This document shows positions 17,367-25,220 of a DNA stretch of 64,000 nucleotides, in pieces. The position numbers were made by a program, and so were the translations under genes. The notes beneath the pieces were generated by a model. That model was not told the DNA's origin. It saw nothing but the letters and a program-made list of their open reading frames with translations, and searched no databases. Each line of letters opens with the position of its first letter. Position 1 is the stretch's first letter. Origin of the DNA: Nitrospira sp. (GTDB taxonomy: Bacteria > Nitrospirota > Nitrospiria > Nitrospirales > Nitrospiraceae); contig VGXE01000005.1 in the NCBI GenBank assembly GCA_016873455.1, positions 1-64,000 of the forward strand, written 5' to 3'.

Positions 17367-18611
17367 TTACTTATTGACCGGCACGTTGTCCGTTCGACGA
17401 ACGATCTCAATCGGCTGGAAGACGGGATCCTGCGATCCTCTTGAAGACACAGCTTCGACTCGTTCGAGGAACGGCGCGGGACCGGAGATCGGCCCATAGT
17501 TGAGGACGGCTTCGACATCGAACGTTTTGGTGTCTTGTGGCGTGGGGAAGGAGAAGGTCTCCAATCGCGTTTCTTCCGGCTTCAACACAGTATCGTCCAG
17601 TACCTTAACCGCTTCAAAATCAAAAACAGTTTTCTGCCCCTTGGCATCCGCGTAGGTCCGCCCGTAGACCCGGCTATCCGCAAAGACAGTCTTCAGATTC
17701 TTCCCTTTCACTTCGAAGTTCAATACCACCGTCGCCCAGGCCGGATGGGTGGCGGGCAAATTGTGCGGTACCAGGCTCTGGACCTTTACCGTTACGGTGG
17801 TCTTGTTGCCATCGATCTTCGTCTGCACATCCAGTTTCGCCGCATCCTGACGCAACGTCCCGACGCGGCCGGGAAAGGTATGGTTCGCAACCTTTCGCTT
17901 CTTTTCCCCGTTCGCCGATTCGCCGACCTGTTCGGGCATGTGGCAGTACTGGCATTCCTTGCCGGACTTCACAGCGTGGCTACGGTCCCAGTTGCCAAGC
18001 AAATCGTTCGCTTTGCCCAGATTCGCCGCGGACGGCACCGACTGGTGGCAATTGAGACAGAGATCGGACTTTTGAAACAGCTCCAGATCCATCGATTGAT
18101 GCGCGAGGTTCTGGACCGCATCCTTATAGGGACCATAGAGCGTCTTGCTGCCGATCTCGTATTTTGGCTCCGGCGGGTGTTTGGCGCGGTCCACCTGCTT
18201 GATCAGGTGACACTGTGAACACGCCACGCCGTCCAGCGATGGATCGCCGGACCGTACGTGATCGACGAATAGTTGGGCGTGATCGGGGAACTCTCGGGAC
18301 TGAGGCGCGTGACAGCGAAAACAGAGCATCTTGTCCTTGCCGCCCGGCGAGTTGAGATAGGCGTCAAGGGACACCCGGAAAGCAGGAGAATGGATGGATT
18401 TTGAGAGCGGCGAGGTTTCCCACTCTTCAAAGACCCGCTCATGACACCGTTTGCACTTATTCGAGTGAGGAAAGGCCTTTTCAATGAGCGCCTGAGGTTT
18501 GACGTCCTGGGCCAGCACGTCCGGAACGCTCCCAGAAAGACACCATGCTCCCCCTATCACAACAAGGGCACATCCCACCTTTCCGAACATGGATCGCAGC
18601 CGGTGCTCCAT
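17367..18611 (-). CDS. Multiheme c-type cytochrome (cytochrome c554-like, 5 CxxCH)
   Basis: A 414-residue periplasmic protein with a signal peptide (about 8-35, ending VLAQD). Five heme motifs are seen in order: CKRCH (53-57), CFRCH (97-101), CSQCH (131-135), CLNCH and CQYCH. The C-terminal 180 residues lack hemes and look beta-rich. Spacing resembles the cytochrome c554/multiheme domain found in many nitrogen-cycle bacteria. It may shuttle electrons in the periplasm, but no substrate can be assigned. The next gene upstream (18824-20122) is a paralogous cytochrome, and a 124-bp hairpin element sits between them. Confidence 0.87.
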   Translation of the reverse strand: MEHRLRSMFGKVGCALVVIGGAWCLSGSVPDVLAQDVKPQALIEKAFPHSNKCKRCHERVFEEWETSPLSKSIHSPAFRVSLDAYLNSPGGKDKMLCFRCHAPQSREFPDHAQLFVDHVRSGDPSLDGVACSQCHLIKQVDRAKHPPEPKYEIGSKTLYGPYKDAVQNLAHQSMDLELFQKSDLCLNCHQSVPSAANLGKANDLLGNWDRSHAVKSGKECQYCHMPEQVGESANGEKKRKVANHTFPGRVGTLRQDAAKLDVQTKIDGNKTTVTVKVQSLVPHNLPATHPAWATVVLNFEVKGKNLKTVFADSRVYGRTYADAKGQKTVFDFEAVKVLDDTVLKPEETRLETFSFPTPQDTKTFDVEAVLNYGPISGPAPFLERVEAVSSRGSQDPVFQPIEIVRRTDNVPVNK

Positions 18612-18699
18612 TGGCCTCTTAGCAGGTTGCGGAAAAATTCACGCGGGCTCCTGAAACCATCCCATATCCCGATGGATGAGACGCCACCATACAGCCATG

Positions 18700-18823
18700 C
18701 AGGATGCTCAAAATGGCCGTCCAGCGCGGCCGCAGCGAGCGAAGAGGCGAATCGTACTCTGTGCCGTACGTTGAGCCTCTGAGCGATGCGAGAACAAAGC
18801 TGGCGGACTTTTTCAGCATCCTG
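18700..18823. repeat. 124-bp near-palindromic dispersed element, copy 1
   Basis: The element begins CAGGATGCTCAAAATGGCC and ends GGCGGACTTTTTCAGCATCCTG, and the two arms pair over roughly 50 bases each around a short centre. The second copy at 62271-62394 has the same length and most of the same bases. This copy ends immediately before the complement of the stop codon of the cytochrome gene (18824). It is non-coding: the open frame across it only reads the repeat. It behaves like a MITE or REP-type hairpin placed just after a gene, where it could also stop or protect transcripts. Confidence 0.88.
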
Positions 18824-20122
18824 TTAGAACGATTTTACTCGGTACGTCAACATGCGCGGCTGCGTGTATTCATGAATGATCTGTTTGGCCTCGTCCCGTT
18901 CCTTATCACTGTTCAACGTAGCCAGATACTTGTGCTGCAGCATCGGCTCAGGGGTTGGGATCAGCGCATAGGTCAGCACGGCTTCCACCGTGGCCGCCGC
19001 CGACCCTTTCGGCACCATCACGGCAAACGGGACCTTCCTCGTATGGCCCCCCTTGATGAAGGGATCGGGAATCGGACCACGGAGAAGCTTGTCGTACGGC
19101 AACCCAAATTGTTTTGTGTCTTCGGCCAACACCTGGCCGGATTCGTCTTTTGCGGTAATGGTCAGGAAGAACTGCTTCAGCACAGGGTCACCATCGGGAA
19201 AACTGTGCGGCAGACTGCCGATCTTCACCAGAACTGTTCCCTCCAGCGCGTCCCCTGTCTTCTTGACATCGAGATCGACACGGGGCGTCCATTCAGCCTG
19301 AAGATTGCGATTTCTCAGCATGGTGCCGGACACCACCACACCGCGAAACCAGTGGCGCCCAATGGCTCGGGTCATGGCCCCCCGCCTAGACGTCGAACTG
19401 CCGGTGGATGGTTCCATGTGGCAATCCTGACAGACCGTCCCTTGGAGAATTTCCCCAGGCAAGCCTTTCTGCGTGACATCTTTCACTTTATCGAAATGGC
19501 AGGACGCACAATAGGCGGCTTCACGGAACAATGGAGACTGCGCGGCCTGATGAACCAGATTCTCCTCCGGATCGGCAAACGGCCCGAAGAGCACCGGCCC
19601 CGGTTTGAGCTTAAACGTCGGCGGTGGATTGATGGTCCGATCCACCTCATGAATCAGATGGCAAGAGGCACAGCCGATTCCTTCGATCTGCGGCTTGCCT
19701 GCCAAGAGTTGCGCCGTGACCTTCTCGACATGTTGTGGGAAGACCACCGTGGAGGGTACGTGGCACGCGAGACACCGACCCTGCTCTTCCACGGTTGGAT
19801 TGGTCTGCACCCAGAGACCCAACACCGTTCGGAATACCGGCGAGTCCAGCGAGGTCCCGTGCAGAAGCGCCGCATCGACCCGGCCAAAAGTTTTTAGGTC
19901 TGGCGTCTGCTCCCGCGCCCCCTTCCACTCTTCATAGTGACGATCATGGCACTGTTTACAGTCTTCCGACCGGACGAACACTTTTTCAATTTCAGCGACC
20001 CATTCAGGTAACGCCTTCTGATCAGCCGTCTGTGCAAAGACCCTTTCTTGGAGCAAACCGTACGTGGCGGTAAGTAAAAGAAGCCCGATGGCCGTGACCA
20101 CGTACCGTCCAGATGCCCACAT
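18824..20122 (-). CDS. Multiheme c-type cytochrome (5 CxxCH), paralogue of the next gene
   Basis: A 432-residue exported cytochrome with a signal peptide ending near VFAQT. Heme motifs in order are CKQCH, CLACH, CASCH, CASCH and CQDCH, in the same arrangement as the protein at 17367-18611. Shared context words such as the HYEEW/VFEEW after the first heme and CHLI after the third show that the two are paralogues. The ATG at 20122 was preferred because CGGAGA lies 9 bases upstream; a GTG at 20152 is the alternative. The stop codon touches a 124-bp hairpin element. It is probably a periplasmic electron carrier. Confidence 0.86.
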   Translation of the reverse strand: MWASGRYVVTAIGLLLLTATYGLLQERVFAQTADQKALPEWVAEIEKVFVRSEDCKQCHDRHYEEWKGAREQTPDLKTFGRVDAALLHGTSLDSPVFRTVLGLWVQTNPTVEEQGRCLACHVPSTVVFPQHVEKVTAQLLAGKPQIEGIGCASCHLIHEVDRTINPPPTFKLKPGPVLFGPFADPEENLVHQAAQSPLFREAAYCASCHFDKVKDVTQKGLPGEILQGTVCQDCHMEPSTGSSTSRRGAMTRAIGRHWFRGVVVSGTMLRNRNLQAEWTPRVDLDVKKTGDALEGTVLVKIGSLPHSFPDGDPVLKQFFLTITAKDESGQVLAEDTKQFGLPYDKLLRGPIPDPFIKGGHTRKVPFAVMVPKGSAAATVEAVLTYALIPTPEPMLQHKYLATLNSDKERDEAKQIIHEYTQPRMLTYRVKSF

Positions 20123-20175
20123 TCTGTTTGCTCTCCGCACATCACCCTTCACACATCACCATTCACCGCGTAATT

Positions 20176-20604
20176 TCAGTCCCGCTTACAGCCGACGAAA
20201 TGAAAATTGACCCCCCACCCGACCGGATCTCCTGGATCCGCCGCTTCATACGTACCGACGGTGAAGTTACATTGCTTCATTGCCTTCTTGATGGCCCATC
20301 CGAACTCCGCCATATTTCTGATCTCGTGTTTGTCGATTTCTTTGATGACCGAGCGGACCTTGATGCCGGCAAAGTCCGCGCGTGAATTGCCGATCACTTC
20401 GAACACCGCCACACCTTGTGCCCGTTCGAGCTTCAGTTCCTGTTGGATCGCCTCATCCACAGCCCCGACCACGATCCCGAATTCCTCTCCAAGCCGGGCC
20501 GCTTCTTCCTCGGTCATCACTCCTGATTCAGTTGCAGCAATAGCAGCGGTCACCACACCCATGCCGACACAGAGAAACCATGTCAGCATGAGGGTGCCCG
20601 CCAT
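20176..20604 (-). CDS. Exported PDZ-like small protein
   Basis: A 142-residue protein with an N-terminal hydrophobic segment ending near AIAATES, probably a signal peptide. The central part (GVAVFEVIGNSRADFAGIK, then VRSVIKEIDKHEI) has the look of a PDZ domain's peptide-binding region, and a conserved-looking pair of cysteines lies near the end. The ATG at 20604 has AAGGAGG 4-5 bases upstream, better than the ATG at 20628. No catalytic domain is present. It sits between an NxrC-like gene and the multiheme cytochromes on the same strand, so it may help assemble or anchor periplasmic redox proteins; that is inference. Confidence 0.66.
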   Translation of the reverse strand: MAGTLMLTWFLCVGMGVVTAAIAATESGVMTEEEAARLGEEFGIVVGAVDEAIQQELKLERAQGVAVFEVIGNSRADFAGIKVRSVIKEIDKHEIRNMAEFGWAIKKAMKQCNFTVGTYEAADPGDPVGWGVNFHFVGCKRD

Positions 20605-20652
20605 GAGACCTCCTTCACGCTTCTTCATTGACTCCAGACTGCATGCCTCCTT

Positions 20653-20748
20653 CGTGAAAGGTCACACGTAAAACGTGAAAGGTACAGAGCGAGAACGCTT
20701 GAGAACTCACTAATTGTACGTTTCACGTTTCACCTCTTACTTTTCACG
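20653..20748. repeat. Inverted GTGAAACGTGA array (hairpin)
   Basis: The left arm (CGTGAAAGGTCACACGTAAAA and on) and the right arm (ending CACCTCTTACTTTTCACG) are near reverse complements over about 33 bases, with an approximately 30-base centre. It lies right after the stop of the NxrC-like gene at 20756 and can act as a terminator-like hairpin for it. The same word family recurs at 63465-63545. Confidence 0.7.
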
Positions 20749-20755
20749 GAATCTG

Positions 20756-21589
20756 TTACAGCTTGGCCACTGGATCGATGCTCAGCTGAAACCACGGCGC
20801 CACGGACTTCTGGCCATTGCGTTCTTTGTTTTCCCCGTTCCACACCGCAAACGAGACCGTCTGCACACGGCCGGGCACGAGTTTCGCCTCGTTCTCTTGT
20901 TCCTCGCTGACAAGGGGACGATGCATCACCACGTGCCACACCCCATCCTTCCATAGGGCGTTGCCCTGGACCCTGCCCTGCTTGTCTTTTGTGGTCAGCG
21001 TGCTGAACCCACCGCCGATCAAATCTTCAACCGAGGAGATCCTTCGTGGAATCACTTCGAACGTGCGGACTCCGCCTTCCTTCTTTTCTGATGTCCGAGC
21101 CGCCCGCCGATCGATATCGCTTTGCCAGTCCGCCTTCCAATGCCAAATGTTGATGTAGTGGTCCAGTTGGCCCATGCAGAAAAAGGCCGGCGCATCGCCA
21201 AGCGGCAATCCAATTGCCACCCCATCCCGAAACGTCCCCGGCGTGAGCCGGTCATTCTTGGTGTTGTCTTGCCATTCAAGGAGAAACGCGATGTCCTGTC
21301 CGTTGTGCAGCGATCGCACCGTCAGCGCCCGGGCACTCGGCTCCGGCCACACCGGTCGCGTAATGATTTGTCCGCTCAAAGGAATCGTCATCGCCGGAAT
21401 CATGCCCCAGGCGGCATCATCCGGCGTGTGAGGAAGATCGCCTGGGATCAGATGCGAACGGATCGTGATGCCTTCGGAACTGACGAGTGGAATGCCAAAT
21501 CCGCCGAGGAGGCTGGCCGCCAGGATAAGGCCGAACAAGCACGCAAACAGACGGGAACGCGAGCCACAGGCAAAACCGATCAGAATCAT
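20756..21589 (-). CDS. NxrC-like heme-b gamma subunit (type II DMSO reductase family)
   Basis: A 277-residue protein with an N-terminal signal-like helix (about 15-40) and a domain of the ethylbenzene dehydrogenase/selenate reductase gamma type. In this family the domain binds one heme b through Met and Lys or His ligands and passes electrons out of a molybdopterin enzyme. Matching words shared with the gene at 27216 are PLSGQIITRP, EWQDNTKND, CMGQ and VEDL..GGFSTLTT. It lacks the long insert present in that paralogue. It starts 5 bases after the NHL-protein stop, so the pair is one transcript. Its Mo and FeS subunits are not in the window. Confidence 0.8.
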   Translation of the reverse strand: MILIGFACGSRSRLFACLFGLILAASLLGGFGIPLVSSEGITIRSHLIPGDLPHTPDDAAWGMIPAMTIPLSGQIITRPVWPEPSARALTVRSLHNGQDIAFLLEWQDNTKNDRLTPGTFRDGVAIGLPLGDAPAFFCMGQLDHYINIWHWKADWQSDIDRRAARTSEKKEGGVRTFEVIPRRISSVEDLIGGGFSTLTTKDKQGRVQGNALWKDGVWHVVMHRPLVSEEQENEAKLVPGRVQTVSFAVWNGENKERNGQKSVAPWFQLSIDPVAKL

Positions 21590-21594
21590 ACAGC

Positions 21595-22869
21595 CTACGC
21601 GAGTGTCAGTCGGCGTATTTTATTTTCTCCGCGCTCGCAGATATAGAGATGCCCGCGCGAATCCAGCGCCAATCCGGCCGGCGCGTTCACGACGGCCTCG
21701 ACGCCGAGCAGACCCTCGCCCGGTTTGAGCACACCGGCCGATTCTTTGGCCACGAACCGCGCCGCGCCGCAGCCGCCCATGTTGTGATCCTCGTATCCGC
21801 TGTCGCCGTTGCCCGCAACCGTCGTAATGATGCCGGTGGCCGCATCGACCTTGCGCACACGGTGATTCATGGTGTCGGAGATATACAGATTGTCGTCGCG
21901 ATCGAATGCCACGGCCTCGGGCGCGTGCAGCATGGCCTTGACGGCCGGCTTATCATCGCCATCGTACCCATAGCGGCACACTCCCGCGACGGTCGAAATA
22001 ATCCCGGTCTGCCTGTCGATTTTCCGCACCCGGTTGCTGCCCTTATCGACAAGATAGACATCGCCCTGCTTATCGACCGCCAACCCGACGACGTCATACA
22101 GGCGCGCCTCCGTGGCGGGACGCCCATCGTCGAGGTAGAGCGACAGATCCAACCCATCCGAGCAGACCGGCATAAGCCATCCCTGATCGTCACTGAAATC
22201 AATACCAATCGCATCGCCGGAGAGCACCACGAGGTTCCTGGCAACCAGCGGCTGTTCGCGGGCATCATCCTCCGCGGTCCAGGCGCCGGCGATCGTTGTC
22301 ACCAACCCGGTCGTCGGATCGTATCGCCGGATCCGGTGCGCTTGCGTATCAGCGATATAGAGGACGTCATCGCGGTCGAACGCGATTGCGGCGGGCCAGG
22401 TGAGATTCACCTCAAGGGCCGGGCCGTCTCCATTGAACCCATGTTGCCCGGTGCCGACCACGGTCGTAATAATCCCACTACTGCGATCGACCTTGCGGAT
22501 CCGGTTACTGCCCGAGTCGCAGATATAGAGATCGTTGTGCGAATCGAATGCGACGCACAGAGGCAAATACAGGCCGGCCTCTCCACAGGGACCGTCATCG
22601 CCGCAATAGCAGGTTTCACCGATGCCGGCGAAATTGTGCAGGGTGCCTTCTTGGAGATTGATGCGGCGGATACGGTCGGAGCCGGACTCCGCGATATAGA
22701 ACCACTGCTGGTCGTTGTCCAGCGCGGCGTGATGCGGAAGTGGAATCCCCGCCTTCACCGCCCGCTTGCCATCACCGGTGCTGCGCGCTTTGCCGTTGCC
22801 GGCAAAGACTTCGATCACCCCTCCGGCTGGCCGTATTGCTGCATCCATGGACGGCGCTTGTGTATCCAC
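21595..22869 (-). CDS. NHL-repeat beta-propeller protein
   Basis: A 424-residue protein made of about six NHL repeats. Each has a DxxDxLYIxDTxxHRVRKVD-like strand followed by a GIITTVAGxGxxGYxGD-like strand, as expected for a six-bladed propeller. It starts at GTG with AGGA about 7 bases upstream. This start is supported because the first six residues (MDTQAP) equal those of the TPR protein encoded at 24009. There is no signal peptide, so it appears cytoplasmic. Propellers are protein-binding platforms. Its tight coupling to an NxrC-like gene and its place after tatA suggest a role in assembly or quality control, which is inference. Confidence 0.82.
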   Translation of the reverse strand: MDTQAPSMDAAIRPAGGVIEVFAGNGKARSTGDGKRAVKAGIPLPHHAALDNDQQWFYIAESGSDRIRRINLQEGTLHNFAGIGETCYCGDDGPCGEAGLYLPLCVAFDSHNDLYICDSGSNRIRKVDRSSGIITTVVGTGQHGFNGDGPALEVNLTWPAAIAFDRDDVLYIADTQAHRIRRYDPTTGLVTTIAGAWTAEDDAREQPLVARNLVVLSGDAIGIDFSDDQGWLMPVCSDGLDLSLYLDDGRPATEARLYDVVGLAVDKQGDVYLVDKGSNRVRKIDRQTGIISTVAGVCRYGYDGDDKPAVKAMLHAPEAVAFDRDDNLYISDTMNHRVRKVDAATGIITTVAGNGDSGYEDHNMGGCGAARFVAKESAGVLKPGEGLLGVEAVVNAPAGLALDSRGHLYICERGENKIRRLTLA

Positions 22870-22890
22870 GCTGTTTCCTGGACCGTCAGC

Positions 22891-23169
22891 TTATGCTCGA
22901 GGCGCGGGCTGTGGCGCCGCCGTCGTCTGGTTCATCGTCGCGGTCTGCGCCGGTCCGGCGGTCACAGCCGGCTGCGGCGCCGCCTGTTGCTGCTGCGCTT
23001 GAGCCTGGGCTTCGGCTTCGATTGCGTCCGCCTCATGCACGGACTTCTTGAATCCCTTGATCGCCTTGCCCAACCCTTCTCCCAATTGCGGCAACTTTCC
23101 TGCGCCGAAAATAATCAGCACGATAACCAGGATCAAGATCAGCTCTGTAAATCCGAGACTTCCAAACAT
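22891..23169 (-). CDS. tatA: Twin-arginine translocase subunit TatA/E
   Basis: A 92-residue protein starting [28 protein letters not shown] in outline, with one short helix, the [21 protein letters not shown] amphipathic segment of TatA, and an Ala/Gln/Pro-rich tail. TatA forms the variable pore of the Tat system, which exports folded cofactor-loaded proteins. That is the route expected for molybdopterin enzymes such as NxrA. No tatB or tatC is adjacent, so this is probably an extra copy tied to the accessory block. It lies between the TPR and NHL genes. Confidence 0.92.
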   Translation of the reverse strand: MFGSLGFTELILILVIVLIIFGAGKLPQLGEGLGKAIKGFKKSVHEADAIEAEAQAQAQQQQAAPQPAVTAGPAQTATMNQTTAAPQPAPRA

Positions 23170-23193
23170 GGTGCGCTCCTTCGTAAAGGGTGA

Positions 23194-24009
23194 TCACGCC
23201 CCGGCACTGTCCTTGGCTTTCTTCGCAAACCGCTCCCGCAACCGCTTGCGGGCCTCCTCGGCCTTCTCGAACATCTTGCACTTGTCGTAGACGCTGATGA
23301 GGTTGTAGTACGCCAGCGGCTCGTCCGGATTGTGCTCCACGGCGTTCTCCATGACCGACACGGCCAAGTCGGTCTTCTTGTGATTGAGCGCGATTTCCAT
23401 CAGCTTGAAGCTCGATTCCAAATGCTTGGGGTCCAGCTCCAGGGTCCGGAGATAGCACTGAATCCCCATATCGATGGTGTTGTAATCCGATACCTGCGGA
23501 TTGTCCAATTCGATATAGACTCCGGCCAAATTGTACCAAGCGATCGGGTCCTCCGGCGTAATCTCGACCAGCCGTTCGTAATACTCCTTGGCCTCCATGT
23601 ACTTCTTCTTATCCGCATAGACCCGACCAAGATTGAACAGCGCCAAAACATCGTAGGGAAACACCTCCAAAGCATGCCGGAACTCGGCCTCAGCTTCATC
23701 GGTCATATTCTTTGTGGCATAGATGGTGCCGAGATTCGAATAGTACATGGCTAAAGACCGATTCATTTCCGCGCGCAGGCCTTCGGCCATTTCGATCGAC
23801 TTCTTCACTTCAACGAGGGCGTCGTCCATCCGTCCTTGGCTGAAATAGAGCTCCCCGAGTCGGCATCGGGCTTGAAAATCATCTGGCTCGGCATCGAGCA
23901 ATTTTTCCAGCCCGGCGATTTCCTCTCCCGGCGCAAGCGGCTGATCGCCGGACTCGGCAGTCGCGGTTCCTGGTTGAGTTGGATCTGTGATTGGCGCCTG
24001 TGTGTCCAT
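23194..24009 (-). CDS. TPR-repeat protein (about 6 repeats)
   Basis: A 271-residue protein. An N-terminal low-complexity stretch is followed by tandem TPR units such as DDFQARCRLGELYFSQGR, YDVLALFNLGRVYADKKKY and EDPIAWYNLAGVYIELDN. It begins MDTQAPITD, echoing the NHL protein's MDTQAPSMD. The ATG at 24009 has AAGGA 11 bases upstream; the frame is open to 24108 but that extension overlaps the end of the next gene's region without TPR features. It has no signal peptide. It is probably a cytoplasmic scaffold and is cotranscribed with tatA. Confidence 0.8.
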   Translation of the reverse strand: MDTQAPITDPTQPGTATAESGDQPLAPGEEIAGLEKLLDAEPDDFQARCRLGELYFSQGRMDDALVEVKKSIEMAEGLRAEMNRSLAMYYSNLGTIYATKNMTDEAEAEFRHALEVFPYDVLALFNLGRVYADKKKYMEAKEYYERLVEITPEDPIAWYNLAGVYIELDNPQVSDYNTIDMGIQCYLRTLELDPKHLESSFKLMEIALNHKKTDLAVSVMENAVEHNPDEPLAYYNLISVYDKCKMFEKAEEARKRLRERFAKKAKDSAGA

Positions 24010-24034
24010 GCAAATAGATTCCTTGGTCTTACGG

Positions 24035-25156
24035 CTATGCTTCTTTGACGAGCAGCCCTTCTGATGCTCCCACCAGCCGGCCATTCGGTTCGGCAAGCCG
24101 CTCAGCAACAGCCGGCTTACCCCGATCGAGCGTCAGCAAGATGACCCCCAACACCACCATCAAGGTCAGGTTGGAAAACATCAGCGCATAGCCGGCGATA
24201 AACATGAGTCCGAGGCCATACCCGGCCACTCGCCCCATCATAAGCAACTTGACAACGGTGTACGCCCAACAGAGCAACCCGGCGACATACAGCGCAAAGG
24301 GAAGATAAAATGTATAGCCCATCCCGAACTGGAAAATCCATCCGATCCCTTGCGAGGCTTGCCTGATCGCCGAGGCCAATATCGGGTTATACGAATCCAG
24401 CCAGTAATCGGTGAACAACAAGGTGGTAAAGATCACCCCCGCCGTCGCCCAAAATGCCATTGCACGGGCGCGCTGGCGCCGGTTCGTCGTCCGCAGTGAG
24501 AGCCCGTGCCCATAGGCGACAAATACGAGAATGCTCGCCACCACCATCAGGGCCTCACCGGCACGATGGGATTCATACACGAGCGGCGGCGCCGCCACAG
24601 TGCCGGACAACCCGTAGAGCGTCGAAATAATCTGATAATAGAGCCACCCGGATATGCCGAGGTAGTAGGTCACGACAAGGAGACGCTGCGACCGTTCCTG
24701 GTGGGTGGTCACATACTCCGCCACAAACAAGGTCAGCGTCAGCACCGCCACACTATTGTAGATGGCGGCCCCCAGCATCCCCGGCGACACGACGAGAAAC
24801 GCCAGCGTCAAGAGCAACAAGACCGCGGCACAAGCCGTCCCACCCTTGACCATCCGGCTTGCCTCATATCGCGACACACGTTGGGCCATAGCCAGAATCA
24901 GCCCCAAAAACAGCAGCACGGCCACGATATTGAGCAGCCACGCTCCGACCTCGGTCAGGGTGGTGAATGTGGGGGTAATCCACGGATGGTCTGCGGCTAA
25001 CTTGCTCAAATGCATGCCCAAACGAGACACCAGCCGATACAGCACCAGCTCAAGAAACGACGCCAACAGGACCAGCTTGATCGTGTATTCGAACAGGGGA
25101 CCGAAATCGCCGATTTTTCCTACCAGGCGATCGCCTATTGCCGCCGCTTTCACCAC
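24035..25156 (-). CDS. Polytopic membrane protein, about 373 aa
   Basis: A protein with about nine to ten hydrophobic helices, beginning near VVKAAAIGDRLVGKIGDFG. No family was recognised. Several helices contain His and Tyr near membrane faces, but no quinone or heme site can be claimed. The GTG start at 25156 was chosen because a near-perfect promoter (25180-25209) places the transcript start at about 25173 and a GGAGGG lies 7 bases before this GTG. The GTG at 25171 would leave no leader. It heads a transcription unit that continues into the TPR, tatA and NHL genes. Confidence 0.72.
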   Translation of the reverse strand: MVKAAAIGDRLVGKIGDFGPLFEYTIKLVLLASFLELVLYRLVSRLGMHLSKLAADHPWITPTFTTLTEVGAWLLNIVAVLLFLGLILAMAQRVSRYEASRMVKGGTACAAVLLLLTLAFLVVSPGMLGAAIYNSVAVLTLTLFVAEYVTTHQERSQRLLVVTYYLGISGWLYYQIISTLYGLSGTVAAPPLVYESHRAGEALMVVASILVFVAYGHGLSLRTTNRRQRARAMAFWATAGVIFTTLLFTDYWLDSYNPILASAIRQASQGIGWIFQFGMGYTFYLPFALYVAGLLCWAYTVVKLLMMGRVAGYGLGLMFIAGYALMFSNLTLMVVLGVILLTLDRGKPAVAERLAEPNGRLVGASEGLLVKEA

Positions 25157-25179
25157 GGACAAACCCTCCACCGCCGAGC

Positions 25180-25209
25180 ATTATATCTGTCGGTGAAAAA
25201 CCGGGTCAA
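25180..25209 (-). promoter_or_regulatory. Strong sigma-70 promoter for the membrane-protein/TPR/tatA/NHL unit
   Basis: On the minus strand, TTGACC (25209-25204) is followed after 18 bases by a perfect TATAAT (25185-25180). It lies in the short gap after the radical SAM gene, so the downstream genes can be expressed separately from the radical SAM gene and nxrC. No operator-like palindrome was seen around it. Confidence 0.75.
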
Positions 25210-25220
25210 CGCGCCAAGTC

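Noticed and set aside
18619-18819. Minus-strand open frame of 66 aa starting MLKK
   Set aside because: It is the translated 124-bp repeat, not a gene.
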